Shown one piece after another: positions 55,083 through 64,000 of a DNA stretch of 64,000 nt. The stretch covers positions 178,390-242,389 of the forward strand of contig JAJDWR010000073.1 of NCBI GenBank assembly GCA_022825505.1, written 5' to 3'. A model generated the notes under the pieces. That model had not been told where the DNA came from. It saw only the letters and a list, made by a program, of their open reading frames with translations, and made no database searches. Position numbers and translations under genes: made by a program. This DNA is from Gammaproteobacteria bacterium. GTDB taxonomy: Bacteria; Pseudomonadota; Gammaproteobacteria; Steroidobacterales; Rariloculaceae. Position 1 is the stretch's first letter, and each line of letters begins with the position of its first letter.

Positions 55083-56666
55083 TCAGTCCACCTGCGGCGG
55101 TTTATGGAAGCTGTGCAAGGGCGCAGGCGACGGCAAGGTCCATTCCAGCCCTTCGGCGCCGTCCCATACCTGGCCCGTGGCCTTGCCGGTACCGCCCCGT
55201 ATCGCGTCCACGACAATGTACAGGAACAGGAACTGCGTCAGGCCGAGAATCCCGGCGCCGACGCTTGAGACCATGTTCAGGTCCGCATACGGCAGCGCGT
55301 AGTCCACGATGCGCCGCGGCATGCCGCCCAGCCCGGTAAAGTGCATCGGGAAGAACGTCAGGTTCAGGCCGAACACGGCCGACCAGAAGTGGATCTTGCC
55401 AAGACGCTCGTTGTACATGTTCCCGGTCCACTTGGGCAGCCAGTAGTAGACCGCCGCCATCATCGCGAAGATCGCTCCCGGGTAGAGCACGTAGTGCAGA
55501 TGAGCCACCACGAAGAAGGTGTCGTGGTACTGAAAATCCGCGGGCGCGATGGCCAGCATCAGCCCGGAAAATCCACCGATGGTGAACATCACCACGAAGC
55601 CCAGCGCGAACAGCATGGGCGTTTCGTAGGTCATCGAGCCCCGCCACATGGTGGCCACCCAGTTGAAGACCTTCACCCCGGTGGGTACTGCGATCAGCAT
55701 GGTCATGTACATGAAGAACAGCTCGGCCACCAGGGGCATCCCGGTGGTGAACATGTGGTGCCCCCAGACGACGAACGACAGGATCGCGATCGAGGCGGTC
55801 GCGTAGACCATCGAGTGGTAGCCGAAGAGCTTCTTGCGGGCGAAGGTCGGGATAATCTGCGAGGCGACACCGAAGCCCGGCAGGATCATGATGTAGACCT
55901 CGGGATGGCCGAAGAACCAGAACACGTGCTGGAACATCACCGGGTCGCCGCCGCCCGCCGCCGAGAAGAAGCTGGTGCCGAAGTGGCGGTCGGTGAGCAT
56001 CATGGTGACTGCGCCCGCCAGTACCGGCATCACCATGATCAACAGGAAGGCGGTGATCAGCCAGGTCCACACGAACAGCGGCATCTTCATCAGGGTCATG
56101 CCGGGCGCGCGCAGGTTGAAGATCGTGACGATGATGTTGATGGCGCCGAGAATCGACGAGATACCCATCAGGTGCACGCCGAATATGAGGTAGTCGGTAC
56201 TCGGCGGTCCGTAGGTGGTGGACAGCGGCGCGTACAGCGTCCAGCCGAAGTTCGGCGCCCCGCCCTGCATGAAGAGCGAGGACAGAAGCATGAAGAAGGC
56301 AAACGGCAGGATCCAGAAGCTGAAGTTGTTCAGCCGCGGCAGCGCCATGTCCGGAGCGCCGATCATCAGCGGGACCATCCAGTTGGCCAGACCCACGAAT
56401 GCCGGCATCACGGCCCCGAATACCATGACCAGGCCGTGCAGGGTCACCATCTGGTTGTAGAAGTCGGCCCCGACGTACTGCAGGCCCGGCTGCGCCAGTT
56501 CCAGGCGAAACACCATCGCCATGGCGCCGCCGACAATGAACATCGCGAAGCTCAGGCACAGATAAAGAGTGCCGATCTCCTTGTGGTTGGTGGTCAGGAT
56601 CCAGCGCAGGATCCAGGCGATCAGCGGATGTCTTGCCGGGGGTATGGTGTCTGCGTGAGCAATCAT
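55083..56666 (-). CDS. coxA: Cytochrome c oxidase subunit I
   Basis: 527 residues from ATG 56666. Twelve helices. Haem ligand His in MVTLHGLVMVFG, CuB/haem a3 ligands in FWFFGHPEVYI, WGHHMFTTGMP and FFVVAHLHYVL. HPEVY with the downstream K-channel residues marks an A-type enzyme. Ten bases after coxB. Confidence 0.97.
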   Translation of the reverse strand: MIAHADTIPPARHPLIAWILRWILTTNHKEIGTLYLCLSFAMFIVGGAMAMVFRLELAQPGLQYVGADFYNQMVTLHGLVMVFGAVMPAFVGLANWMVPLMIGAPDMALPRLNNFSFWILPFAFFMLLSSLFMQGGAPNFGWTLYAPLSTTYGPPSTDYLIFGVHLMGISSILGAINIIVTIFNLRAPGMTLMKMPLFVWTWLITAFLLIMVMPVLAGAVTMMLTDRHFGTSFFSAAGGGDPVMFQHVFWFFGHPEVYIMILPGFGVASQIIPTFARKKLFGYHSMVYATASIAILSFVVWGHHMFTTGMPLVAELFFMYMTMLIAVPTGVKVFNWVATMWRGSMTYETPMLFALGFVVMFTIGGFSGLMLAIAPADFQYHDTFFVVAHLHYVLYPGAIFAMMAAVYYWLPKWTGNMYNERLGKIHFWSAVFGLNLTFFPMHFTGLGGMPRRIVDYALPYADLNMVSSVGAGILGLTQFLFLYIVVDAIRGGTGKATGQVWDGAEGLEWTLPSPAPLHSFHKPPQVD

Positions 56667-56676
56667 GGTCGGCAAC

Positions 56677-57858
56677 CTAGCGGGAATTGTAGATGGTGAG
56701 CGGCTGGACGAGGTCGCCCATGTCGTTACCGAAGGCGTTGCGCTCGTAGGTAATGACCGCGGCGATGTCCAGGTCGGACAGCTGCGGCGCCCAGGCCTGC
56801 ATTTCGGTGTCGACCACGCCGTTCAGGACCCGGTCGATATGCACATCCACGGGCCCGGTGGCGATCAGGCTGCCGGCCTGGGCGGGATACGTGATGCCCT
56901 GGCCTGAGCCGTCCGGCTGATGGCAGGTGGCACAGTGCTGCAGGTAGACCGCTTCGCCAATGGGCATCAACTCTTCCATGGACCAGTCGCGGCTGCGGGC
57001 GGCCACGGCAGCCTCTCCCGCCAGTTCCATGGCGACTCGCTGATCCTCGATCCAGGTGTTGAATTCCTCGGCCGGCACCACCTCCACCACCACGGGCATG
57101 TAGGCGTGGTTCATGCCGCAAAGTTCGGTGCACTGACCGCGATAGATGCCCGGCACGTCGACCAGTGTCCAGGCTTCGTTGATGAACCCCGGGATCGCGT
57201 CCTGCTTCACGGCGAAGTCCGGAACCCACCACGAGTGGATCACGTCGTCGGAGCTGGTCAGGAAGCGGACCTTGAGCCCGGACGGAATCACCAGCGGATT
57301 GTCCACCTCCAGCAGGTAGTGCTCGCCCTTCTCCTGCTCGTTGTTGATTTGCTCCGTTGGCGTGGACATGTTGCTGTAGAAGCCGATCCCGGCATCGACA
57401 TACTGGTAGTGCCACTTCCACTGGGACCCGGTGATCAGGACGGTGACATCCGCGTCGCTGTTGTCCTCGATGTCCCGCAGGGTGATCGTCGCCGGCACGG
57501 CCATGCCGATGAGGATGAGCGTGGGGATCAGCGTCCAGATCACCTCCACCTTTGTGCTCTCGTGGAAGTTGGCGGGCTCCGGATGCACGGAACGCCGGTG
57601 CGCAATGATCGTGTAGAACATCGCGCCGAATACGACGATGCCGACTGCGAGGCAGATGAACAGGCTGATGTGGTGCAGTGTCTGGATGCGCTGGCTGATG
57701 TCGGTCACGCCCTCGCGCATGTCCCAGCCCTGGGCAAGGATGCTTTGAGGAAGGACAAGAAGGAGGCCGACAGACAGGCTGCGGGAAAGAAAAACGGGGA
57801 GTCGGGTCAGCGCGCCAATGCCGGCAGGAATGCAGGCAAACGCGCGGAAAGGCATCAT
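56677..57858 (-). CDS. coxB: Cytochrome c oxidase subunit II fused to cytochrome c (caa3 type)
   Basis: 393 residues. Signal peptide, two membrane helices (HHISLFICLAVGIVVFGAMF; EVIWTLIPTLILIGMAV), a cupredoxin domain with CuA ligands in GQCTELCGMNHAYMPVVV, and a C-terminal haem c domain (LQHCATCHQPDGSGQG). This fusion defines caa3-type oxidases, which commonly pair with ACIII, as the neighbouring operon indicates. Start ATG 57858 or the adjacent ATG 57855. Confidence 0.95.
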   Translation of the reverse strand: MMPFRAFACIPAGIGALTRLPVFLSRSLSVGLLLVLPQSILAQGWDMREGVTDISQRIQTLHHISLFICLAVGIVVFGAMFYTIIAHRRSVHPEPANFHESTKVEVIWTLIPTLILIGMAVPATITLRDIEDNSDADVTVLITGSQWKWHYQYVDAGIGFYSNMSTPTEQINNEQEKGEHYLLEVDNPLVIPSGLKVRFLTSSDDVIHSWWVPDFAVKQDAIPGFINEAWTLVDVPGIYRGQCTELCGMNHAYMPVVVEVVPAEEFNTWIEDQRVAMELAGEAAVAARSRDWSMEELMPIGEAVYLQHCATCHQPDGSGQGITYPAQAGSLIATGPVDVHIDRVLNGVVDTEMQAWAPQLSDLDIAAVITYERNAFGNDMGDLVQPLTIYNSR

Positions 57859-57971
57859 GAACACATGCCCATGTACATGTCCGCAAATACTCCAGGCAAC
57901 GCGTTTGAAACGATCACAGGGTAGCGAATTGTCCTTGTGCTTTTTGACGTGCAATGACTCTCGCGCGGCGT

Positions 57972-58000
57972 AGCATAGGGCAAGACGCCGCCAAGTTCAA
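57972..58000 (-). promoter_or_regulatory. Candidate promoter of coxB
   Basis: On the minus strand TTGAAC (58000-57995), 17 bases, TATGCT (57977-57972), about 115 bases before the coxB start. Both hexamers match the sigma70 consensus at four of six positions. Confidence 0.4.
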
Positions 58001-58020
58001 AGGAAATCGTGCCAACGCGT

Positions 58021-58431
58021 CTAGCGGCTCAATTGTGCAACAGTTCGGAGCTGTCGGATGCCTTCCCAATCACGGTAACGAATGGCCTCAGACTGCTCTA
58101 CATGACCGTTCCAGTCTCCGTGTTCGGCCAGCAGAAAGGCGTCGCCATCGACCTTGGCCTGGACCGGCACGCCTTCCCAATCCACAAAGTCGATACTGGG
58201 GCTGGAATGACGGTGCCAACTCGCGGCATCCTCCGGAATCTGCACGAATTCGCCATTGGCGATCCAGGTGGTCCAGCGCACGTTGTTCCACGCCCGGAAT
58301 TCGGCCGTGCCCTGAGCCCAGGCTTCGTTGACCGGACCGGTATTCGTATTCGTCGTCAGTTCGAACGCCAGCTTCGCCGCACCAATGGTTGCCACCACGG
58401 CCAGCCCCAGTCCCACCAAAGCCATTCGCAT
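58021..58431 (-). CDS. Hypothetical exported or anchored protein
   Basis: 136 residues from ATG 58431. Starts with a hydrophobic segment (ALVGLGLAVVATIGAA), a signal or anchor, followed by a Trp-rich soluble part (EFRAWNNVRWTTWIANGEFV, FVDWEGVPVQAKVDGDAF). No family recognised. Lies between surf1 and coxB on the same strand, so a link with oxidase assembly is possible but only positional. Confidence 0.6.
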   Translation of the reverse strand: MRMALVGLGLAVVATIGAAKLAFELTTNTNTGPVNEAWAQGTAEFRAWNNVRWTTWIANGEFVQIPEDAASWHRHSSPSIDFVDWEGVPVQAKVDGDAFLLAEHGDWNGHVEQSEAIRYRDWEGIRQLRTVAQLSR

Positions 58432-58563
58432 CACTTGCTCCCTTCAGTTACCGGCGCGCGTATTGCACCAGAATGTTGGCTCCGCGTCCACATCTTGAAA
58501 GCGGATTCGGCGCGCCCGGCACGGGCTCACCGCTCGCGTCGCCACGGGACCGGCAGGACGGTT

Positions 58564-59268
58564 TCAGTTCCGCCGCGTTCGCCACCACAGCGCGGCGCCG
58601 ATCACGCCCAGTATGACGGCGAACGAATACCACTGGATCGCGTAACCGATATGCCGCTCCGGACGCATCGCTCGCGGCTGCCACAAGCGCACGAAACCAT
58701 CGTCGGCCTCGGGTGACAGCAGCAGTTGATAGTGTCGGATTGGGGTTCCCAAGCGGGCCTCAAGGTCCGGGAAGGTGGGAAACAGAAGGACCTGAGGCCA
58801 ACCGCTCGCCGGGTCTCCCCGGTTATCCAGGGTCAGGCCAGGGCGCGGCAGTGCATCGATCTGCGCTCGAACGATTCGGGCCGACTCTCCGACATCCACG
58901 TCCGGCAGTGCGCGGCGCTCGGGGTCCGCCGGAACCCAGCCGCGATTGACCAGCACCAGTGGCTCGCTTCCTTCGAGACTGAATGGTGTGAGCACGTGAT
59001 AGCCGGCGCGTCCGTCGTGAGTCATGCTGTCGAGGAGAATCTGCCTCGAGGACAGATACTGTCCGCGAAGCTCGATCCAGCGATAGCGGAACTCCCCGAA
59101 TTGCGCCTCGGCGATCGGAACAGTCAGCGCAGGCCGCCGTCCGGCCTCCGCAAACCCGTCAAAAACCGCCGCCCTCTGGCCGGCGCGCCACACTTGCCAG
59201 CTTCCCAGTGACGCGAAGAGCGCAATCCCCAGCGCGAAACCGGCAACAAGTAGCGCGTCAGTCCGCAT
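58564..59268 (-). CDS. SURF1-family oxidase assembly protein
   Basis: 234 residues with membrane helices at both ends (ALLVAGFALGIALFASLGSW; YAIQWYSFAVILGVIGAALW). GSWQVWRAGQRAA, VLVNRGWVPADPERR and YAIQWYSFA are SURF1 signatures. Helps haem a insertion in subunit I. In line with the cox genes on this strand. Confidence 0.92.
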   Translation of the reverse strand: MRTDALLVAGFALGIALFASLGSWQVWRAGQRAAVFDGFAEAGRRPALTVPIAEAQFGEFRYRWIELRGQYLSSRQILLDSMTHDGRAGYHVLTPFSLEGSEPLVLVNRGWVPADPERRALPDVDVGESARIVRAQIDALPRPGLTLDNRGDPASGWPQVLLFPTFPDLEARLGTPIRHYQLLLSPEADDGFVRLWQPRAMRPERHIGYAIQWYSFAVILGVIGAALWWRTRRN

Positions 59269-59287
59269 GCCGCATCACGCAAGGCTC

Positions 59288-59422
59288 TCAGTTTCCGACG
59301 GCGCCAGGCAGCCTCAGAATGGCCAGGGCGATAAAGCCCAGGTAGAGCACAAGGACAAGCAGCCCCAGTCCCAACCCCCATGCGCGCACGCGGGTGCGGC
59401 GGCGCGTCCTGTCCTCACTCAT
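59288..59422 (-). CDS. 44-residue membrane protein upstream of surf1
   Basis: 44 residues: a basic start (MSEDRTRRRTRVRAW), then one transmembrane helix (GLGLLVLVLYLGFIALAILR) and a short end. 19 bases before surf1 and same strand. Small single-helix proteins are common near oxidase assembly genes. No named family recognised. Confidence 0.55.
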   Translation of the reverse strand: MSEDRTRRRTRVRAWGLGLGLLVLVLYLGFIALAILRLPGAVGN

Positions 59423-59542
59423 CTGCTGCCCCGTTTCGACCATGCTGACCCGCCAAATCGCCCGTACACCCGATCAGGCCGGCAAATATACAACCTCAAG
59501 GCGATTAAGTTATATTCAGTGCCCGCAGCCGGGAGCGACAGT

Positions 59543-60028
59543 ATGAATTCAAAGGGGACGATTTCGTGTCTGGGTTTCCTGGCTACTGCGTGCCTGCTCC
59601 TGGCCGCAGGCTGCCAGCCGGCGACCGAGGAAGCGCCCGCAGCGGTAACCGAGACCATGCAGGACTTCGGGGACTACACCCTTCATTTCAATGCGCTGAC
59701 AACGGACCAACTGACCGCCGAGGTCGCGCAGCGGCACGGCATCGTCCGCAGCGGCAATCGCGCCATGCTCAACGTCAGCATTGTCAGAAAGCAGGAAGGC
59801 GCCATCGGGGTACCCGTGCGCGGCACGGTGGAAGTTTCGGCCGCCAACCTGACCGGGCAGCTCAAGCCCGTCTCGTTGCGCGAGATCACCGAGGCGGAAG
59901 CGATCTACTACCTCGGTGAAAGCAATGTGGCGGATGGCGAGACGCTGGTCTACACCATCGACGCCACGCCCGTCGGCGAATCCACGCCGATGTCCGTTCG
60001 CTACATGAAGCAGTTTTTCGTCGACTGA
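59543..60028 (+). CDS. DUF4426 lipoprotein
   Basis: 161 residues. Signal with lipobox LLAAGC, then a domain with FGDYTLHFNALTTDQL, NVSIVRKQEGAIGVPV and MKQFFVD at the end, the DUF4426 pattern found in gammaproteobacterial periplasmic proteins, function unknown. Divergent from the surf1 strand. Confidence 0.8.
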   Translation: MNSKGTISCLGFLATACLLLAAGCQPATEEAPAAVTETMQDFGDYTLHFNALTTDQLTAEVAQRHGIVRSGNRAMLNVSIVRKQEGAIGVPVRGTVEVSAANLTGQLKPVSLREITEAEAIYYLGESNVADGETLVYTIDATPVGESTPMSVRYMKQFFVD

Positions 60029-60130
60029 CACTCGGGAGCGGCGGGGGACATCAAACCTTCCCGGGTTACAATTGTCATATGTAATCCCCGTTGTTGCCTG
60101 TCGGCGTAACGGTAGGCCGCGAGAGGACCC

Positions 60131-62290
60131 ATGATCGCGAGTTCGATGACTGATACCCGATTTCGGACGGCGGTACTTGTTGCAGGGCTGACTTTTGTCG
60201 GTTCGGCAATTGCCGCGCCAATCACCACCACCTATTCCACTGTCGACCTGATCGCGGAACAGTCTTCCCTGCCGGCTGACGGCGGCACCGTAACGCTGGG
60301 GTTCTACATCGAGCCCAACCCGGGCTGGCACGCCTACTGGCGCAATCCGGGCGACGCGGGCCTCGAACCCAGGATGCGCTGGAACCTGCAGGAGGGATTC
60401 GAGGCCGCCCCGTTCGAGTTTCCCGTCCCCCATGTCCTTCCCTACCTCGATCTGATCACCTATGCCTACGAAGAACCGCTGCTGCTGATGAGCGATGTCG
60501 CGGTCCCGGCGGGGCTGACGCCCGGGGAACCGGTGCAGTTGCAGGGCCGGGCGAGCTGGGTGGTCTGTGACGATGAACTGTGTGTGCCGGAGAACGCAAC
60601 GCTGGTCCTGACCCTGCCGGTGGACGACGGCGCCCCCGATGCCGCGCAGGCCGGGCGATTTGACGCCGCACGCGCCAAACTGCCTGAACCGGTCGACTGG
60701 CCGGCGCAATTCGAGCGCCTCGACAGCACCGTCAGGATCGCCATCGAAACACCCGAAGCGGCCACCGACGCAAGAGACCCGTATCTTTACATTTCGGCGC
60801 GCAATCTGGTGGAGTACGGCCAGCAGTCCATCTCCTTCACCCCGCGCGGCGCCGTCGTGTCCATGGATTCGGCACGCAGGATGACCGACGCAACCGGGTT
60901 TTCGGCGATCCTGTCGTACCTCGACAACGACGGCGCGCTGCAGGCGTTTGCGTTCAATGTGCAGGAAGGCACCGGCGTGGCGTCTGGCCTGATGGCCGGC
61001 GCAGGCAGTGGGCTCGTCCCGGCGGCACAGAGCTATTCCGGACTGTCCTTCGGTGTGGCGTTGCTGTTCGCCTTCATCGGCGGCATCGTGCTCAACCTGA
61101 TGCCCTGTGTCTTCCCGATCCTCAGCATGAAGGCGCTGAGCCTGGTGAAGATGTCGCAAACCGACCGGCGCGTCGCCGCACAAAGCGGCCTGTTGTATAC
61201 CGCCGGGATCCTGGTTGCCTTCGCGCTCATCGGCGGCGCGCTGGTAGCGTTGCGCGAGGCAGGACAGGCCGTCGGCTGGGGCTTCCAGCTCCAGTCCCCC
61301 GTGGTCAACCTGGCGCTTGGGCTGTTGATGCTGGCCATCGCGCTCAACCTGTTCGGGGTATTCGAAGTCGGCACGCGCGTCATGGGCGTCGGCCAGACGC
61401 TGACGGCCGGCGGCGAACGCCGGGCCGCGTTTTTCACCGGGTTGCTGGCGGTGGTCGTGGCCACACCGTGTACCGCGCCCTTCATGGCCGGCGCGCTGGG
61501 ATACGCGCTGGTGCAGCCCGCGGCAGTGGCGCTGAGCGTGTTCCTCGCGCTGGGTCTCGGCCTGGCATTCCCCTATCTCCTGCTGAGCTACGTGCCCGCA
61601 GCCGGCCGCGTGCTTCCCAGACCCGGCCCGTGGATGGCGACCTTCAAGAACGTCCTCGCGTTCCCGATGCTTGCAACGGCCGTGTGGCTCTTCTGGGTGA
61701 TCGGCAAGCAGCTCGGCGTCGACTCCATGACCGTGGGACTCATCGCCGCGCTCAGCTTCGCCTTTACAGTCTGGGCCTACGGGCGCGTGGCTCATGCGCG
61801 CCGGCCCTATGTGTGGAGCGCCGCGGCCGTGGCCGGCCTCATCGGCACCGTGCTCATCGGACTGCGGATCGAAGACTACCGGGCAGCGCCCGTCTCCGTG
61901 TCGGGAACCGATGCGGGCACCCTGGGACTGCTGGAACTGGAGCACTTCACGCCCGAGCGGGTCGCCGGCTACATCGACGCCGGTGAACCGCTCTTTCTCT
62001 ACTTCACCGCCGACTGGTGCGTGAGCTGCAAGGTCAATGAGCGGGTCGCACTGGCGACCGACGCGGTGGGCGAGGCATTCAACGAGCGCGGCATCAAGGT
62101 AGTCGAGGGCGACTGGACCAGCGAGGATCCACTCATCACCGAATGGCTCGACCGTTACGGGCGCGTCGGCGTACCGCTGTACCTGTATTTCCCTGCCGGT
62201 TCGTCCCTGGACAACCCGGCCATCCTGCCCCAGATCCTGCTGCCGGAGATCGTGATCGATTCGATTGCGGTGGCGGATGCCAACGCGTAG
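60131..62290 (+). CDS. ScsB/DsbD-like transmembrane thiol:disulfide reductase
   Basis: 719 residues: signal peptide, N-terminal periplasmic domain with a Cys pair (VVCDDELCVPE), eight-helix membrane domain with conserved Cys in LNLMPCVFPILSMKALSL and VATPCTAPFMAGALGYAL, and a C-terminal thioredoxin-like domain with active site ADWCVSCK. Carries reducing power from cytosolic thioredoxin to periplasmic proteins such as c-type cytochromes; the window encodes eight CxxCH motifs or haem c domains that would depend on such a system. ScsB-type N-domain rather than classical DsbD. Confidence 0.88.
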   Translation: MIASSMTDTRFRTAVLVAGLTFVGSAIAAPITTTYSTVDLIAEQSSLPADGGTVTLGFYIEPNPGWHAYWRNPGDAGLEPRMRWNLQEGFEAAPFEFPVPHVLPYLDLITYAYEEPLLLMSDVAVPAGLTPGEPVQLQGRASWVVCDDELCVPENATLVLTLPVDDGAPDAAQAGRFDAARAKLPEPVDWPAQFERLDSTVRIAIETPEAATDARDPYLYISARNLVEYGQQSISFTPRGAVVSMDSARRMTDATGFSAILSYLDNDGALQAFAFNVQEGTGVASGLMAGAGSGLVPAAQSYSGLSFGVALLFAFIGGIVLNLMPCVFPILSMKALSLVKMSQTDRRVAAQSGLLYTAGILVAFALIGGALVALREAGQAVGWGFQLQSPVVNLALGLLMLAIALNLFGVFEVGTRVMGVGQTLTAGGERRAAFFTGLLAVVVATPCTAPFMAGALGYALVQPAAVALSVFLALGLGLAFPYLLLSYVPAAGRVLPRPGPWMATFKNVLAFPMLATAVWLFWVIGKQLGVDSMTVGLIAALSFAFTVWAYGRVAHARRPYVWSAAAVAGLIGTVLIGLRIEDYRAAPVSVSGTDAGTLGLLELEHFTPERVAGYIDAGEPLFLYFTADWCVSCKVNERVALATDAVGEAFNERGIKVVEGDWTSEDPLITEWLDRYGRVGVPLYLYFPAGSSLDNPAILPQILLPEIVIDSIAVADANA

Positions 62291-62399
62291 GGCGGATCGC
62301 CCGAATCACCCCACGCCGCGTCCGTGCCGACCGGGGAGGACACTCGAAGAAGCACCTTCCAGCGCGATACTGCGGCAAGCGGAACAGACCTGAAAGGAT

Positions 62400-62476
<77 letters not shown>

Positions 62477-62688
62477 ACAGGGGCGAAAAATAATACTCGC
62501 GGCGCAGGTTTGGCGCAACAGGAAGCCCTGTCCAGGAAGCCCTGTAATCGCCGCCCGGACAGCTCATTTCCGGGTGATTTGCATAGTTTATCGGCCTGGG
62601 ATGCCGCTCTGCGCATGCTACGCTTATGGCGTGTTCCAGCCGAATGGCGCTGGTGGCGAAGGTCGCCAATTCCTGGAGTTTCATATAC

Positions 62689-62999
62689 ATGGCCAAAGAC
62701 AAATTCGATACGCTCAGCGCCGCCCGCAGTCTCGGGACTGCGGGAATCGAGAATGAACAAGCCGCGGCAATCGTGGGCGCGATTCGCCTGGCCGTGAGCG
62801 ATCTGGTGACCGTCGAACGTTTCGAGGCGGGACTGGCGGAGCTCAGGGCGCATACGAATATCCGGGTGGCGGAGTTGCGGGCGGACAATTGGCGCGCCCG
62901 CTTGGCGCTTGCCGGCGTCATCGTCGGCGCCAACGCACTGATGCTGACCGTGGCCGGTTACGTGCTGGCCGCGGTCCTTGGCGTGCCGCCGCGTACGCC

Positions 63000-63003
<4 letters not shown>
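62689..63003 (+). CDS. Small coiled-coil protein with C-terminal membrane helix
   Basis: 104 residues from ATG 62689 with a TGGAG upstream. N-terminal helical part (KDKFDTLSAARSLGTAGIEN, EQAAAIVGAIRLAVSD), a coiled coil (VERFEAGLAELRAHTNIRVA) and a terminal transmembrane helix (GVIVGANALMLTVAGYVLAA). This matches small CCDC90/DUF1640-like proteins, function unknown. The stop overlaps the recQ start. Confidence 0.6.

Positions 63004-64000
<997 letters not shown>

Noticed and set aside
59549..61945. Minus-strand ORF of 798 codons opposite the DsbD-like gene
   Set aside because: Antisense shadow; composition is that of reverse-complemented membrane protein codons.

Overview
The window is a high-GC chromosomal segment of a gammaproteobacterium. 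Three housekeeping blocks have the order seen in Pseudomonas-like genomes: gyrA/serC/pheA facing MTA deaminase-ubiG-mupP-yciK; yciO-S2P-scpA-scpB-rluB facing yciB-yciI-bolA-PPIase-ligA; and rimP-nusA-infB-rbfA-truB-rpsO-pnp. The respiratory chain is unusual for the class, because a caa3-type oxidase lies directly beside an alternative complex III (ACIII) operon. The sequence does not allow a genus to be named.

Layout. 1-9655: amino-acid synthesis (pheA, serA, serC), gyrA, then an overlapping plus-strand operon for nucleoside salvage, ubiquinone synthesis and cell-wall phosphosugar recycling. 9656-15405: an accessory region of decayed phage structural genes present in several partial, inverted and recombined copies. 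It holds an orphan HigA-like regulator, tape-measure starts, DUF1799 genes, a broken virion-morphogenesis gene, an intact ADP-ribosyltransferase domain with a phage MuF-like tail sequence, its small overlapping neighbour (two copies), and a family of 42-residue membrane proteins encoded divergently from the tape-measure starts. No integrase, portal or capsid gene is visible. 15406-30330: chromosome segregation, RNA modification, stress and division genes (rluB, scpAB, yciB, bolA, ligA, zipA, smc, dksA) and a Rieske oxygenase. 30331-39517: a candidate small RNA, then the pnp-to-rimP translation/transcription operon with a leader carrying two terminators. 39518-45223: a probable oxidative catabolism group (molybdenum hydroxylase IorAB, AlkA glycosylase, orphan TRAP binding protein, extradiol dioxygenase). 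45237-59422: ACIII (actA, actB as two genes, actC-F), a GldC homologue, caa3 oxidase subunits, CtaG, SURF1 and several small membrane proteins. 59543-64000: a DUF4426 lipoprotein, a ScsB/DsbD-like thiol reductase, initiator tRNA-Met, a small coiled-coil membrane protein and the start of recQ.

Working together: ActA-F should oxidise quinol and pass electrons through the monohaem ActE and the cytochrome domain of CoxB to the caa3 oxidase, with CtaG and SURF1 assembling the oxidase. The most unusual material is the phage-derived region (a possible MuF-type ART toxin with candidate immunity genes, a repeated 42-residue membrane protein family, and a long inverted repeat), followed by GldC beside ACIII, the LigA with duplicated helix-hairpin-helix region, and short AT-rich rare-codon patches inside gyrA, mupP and actC.
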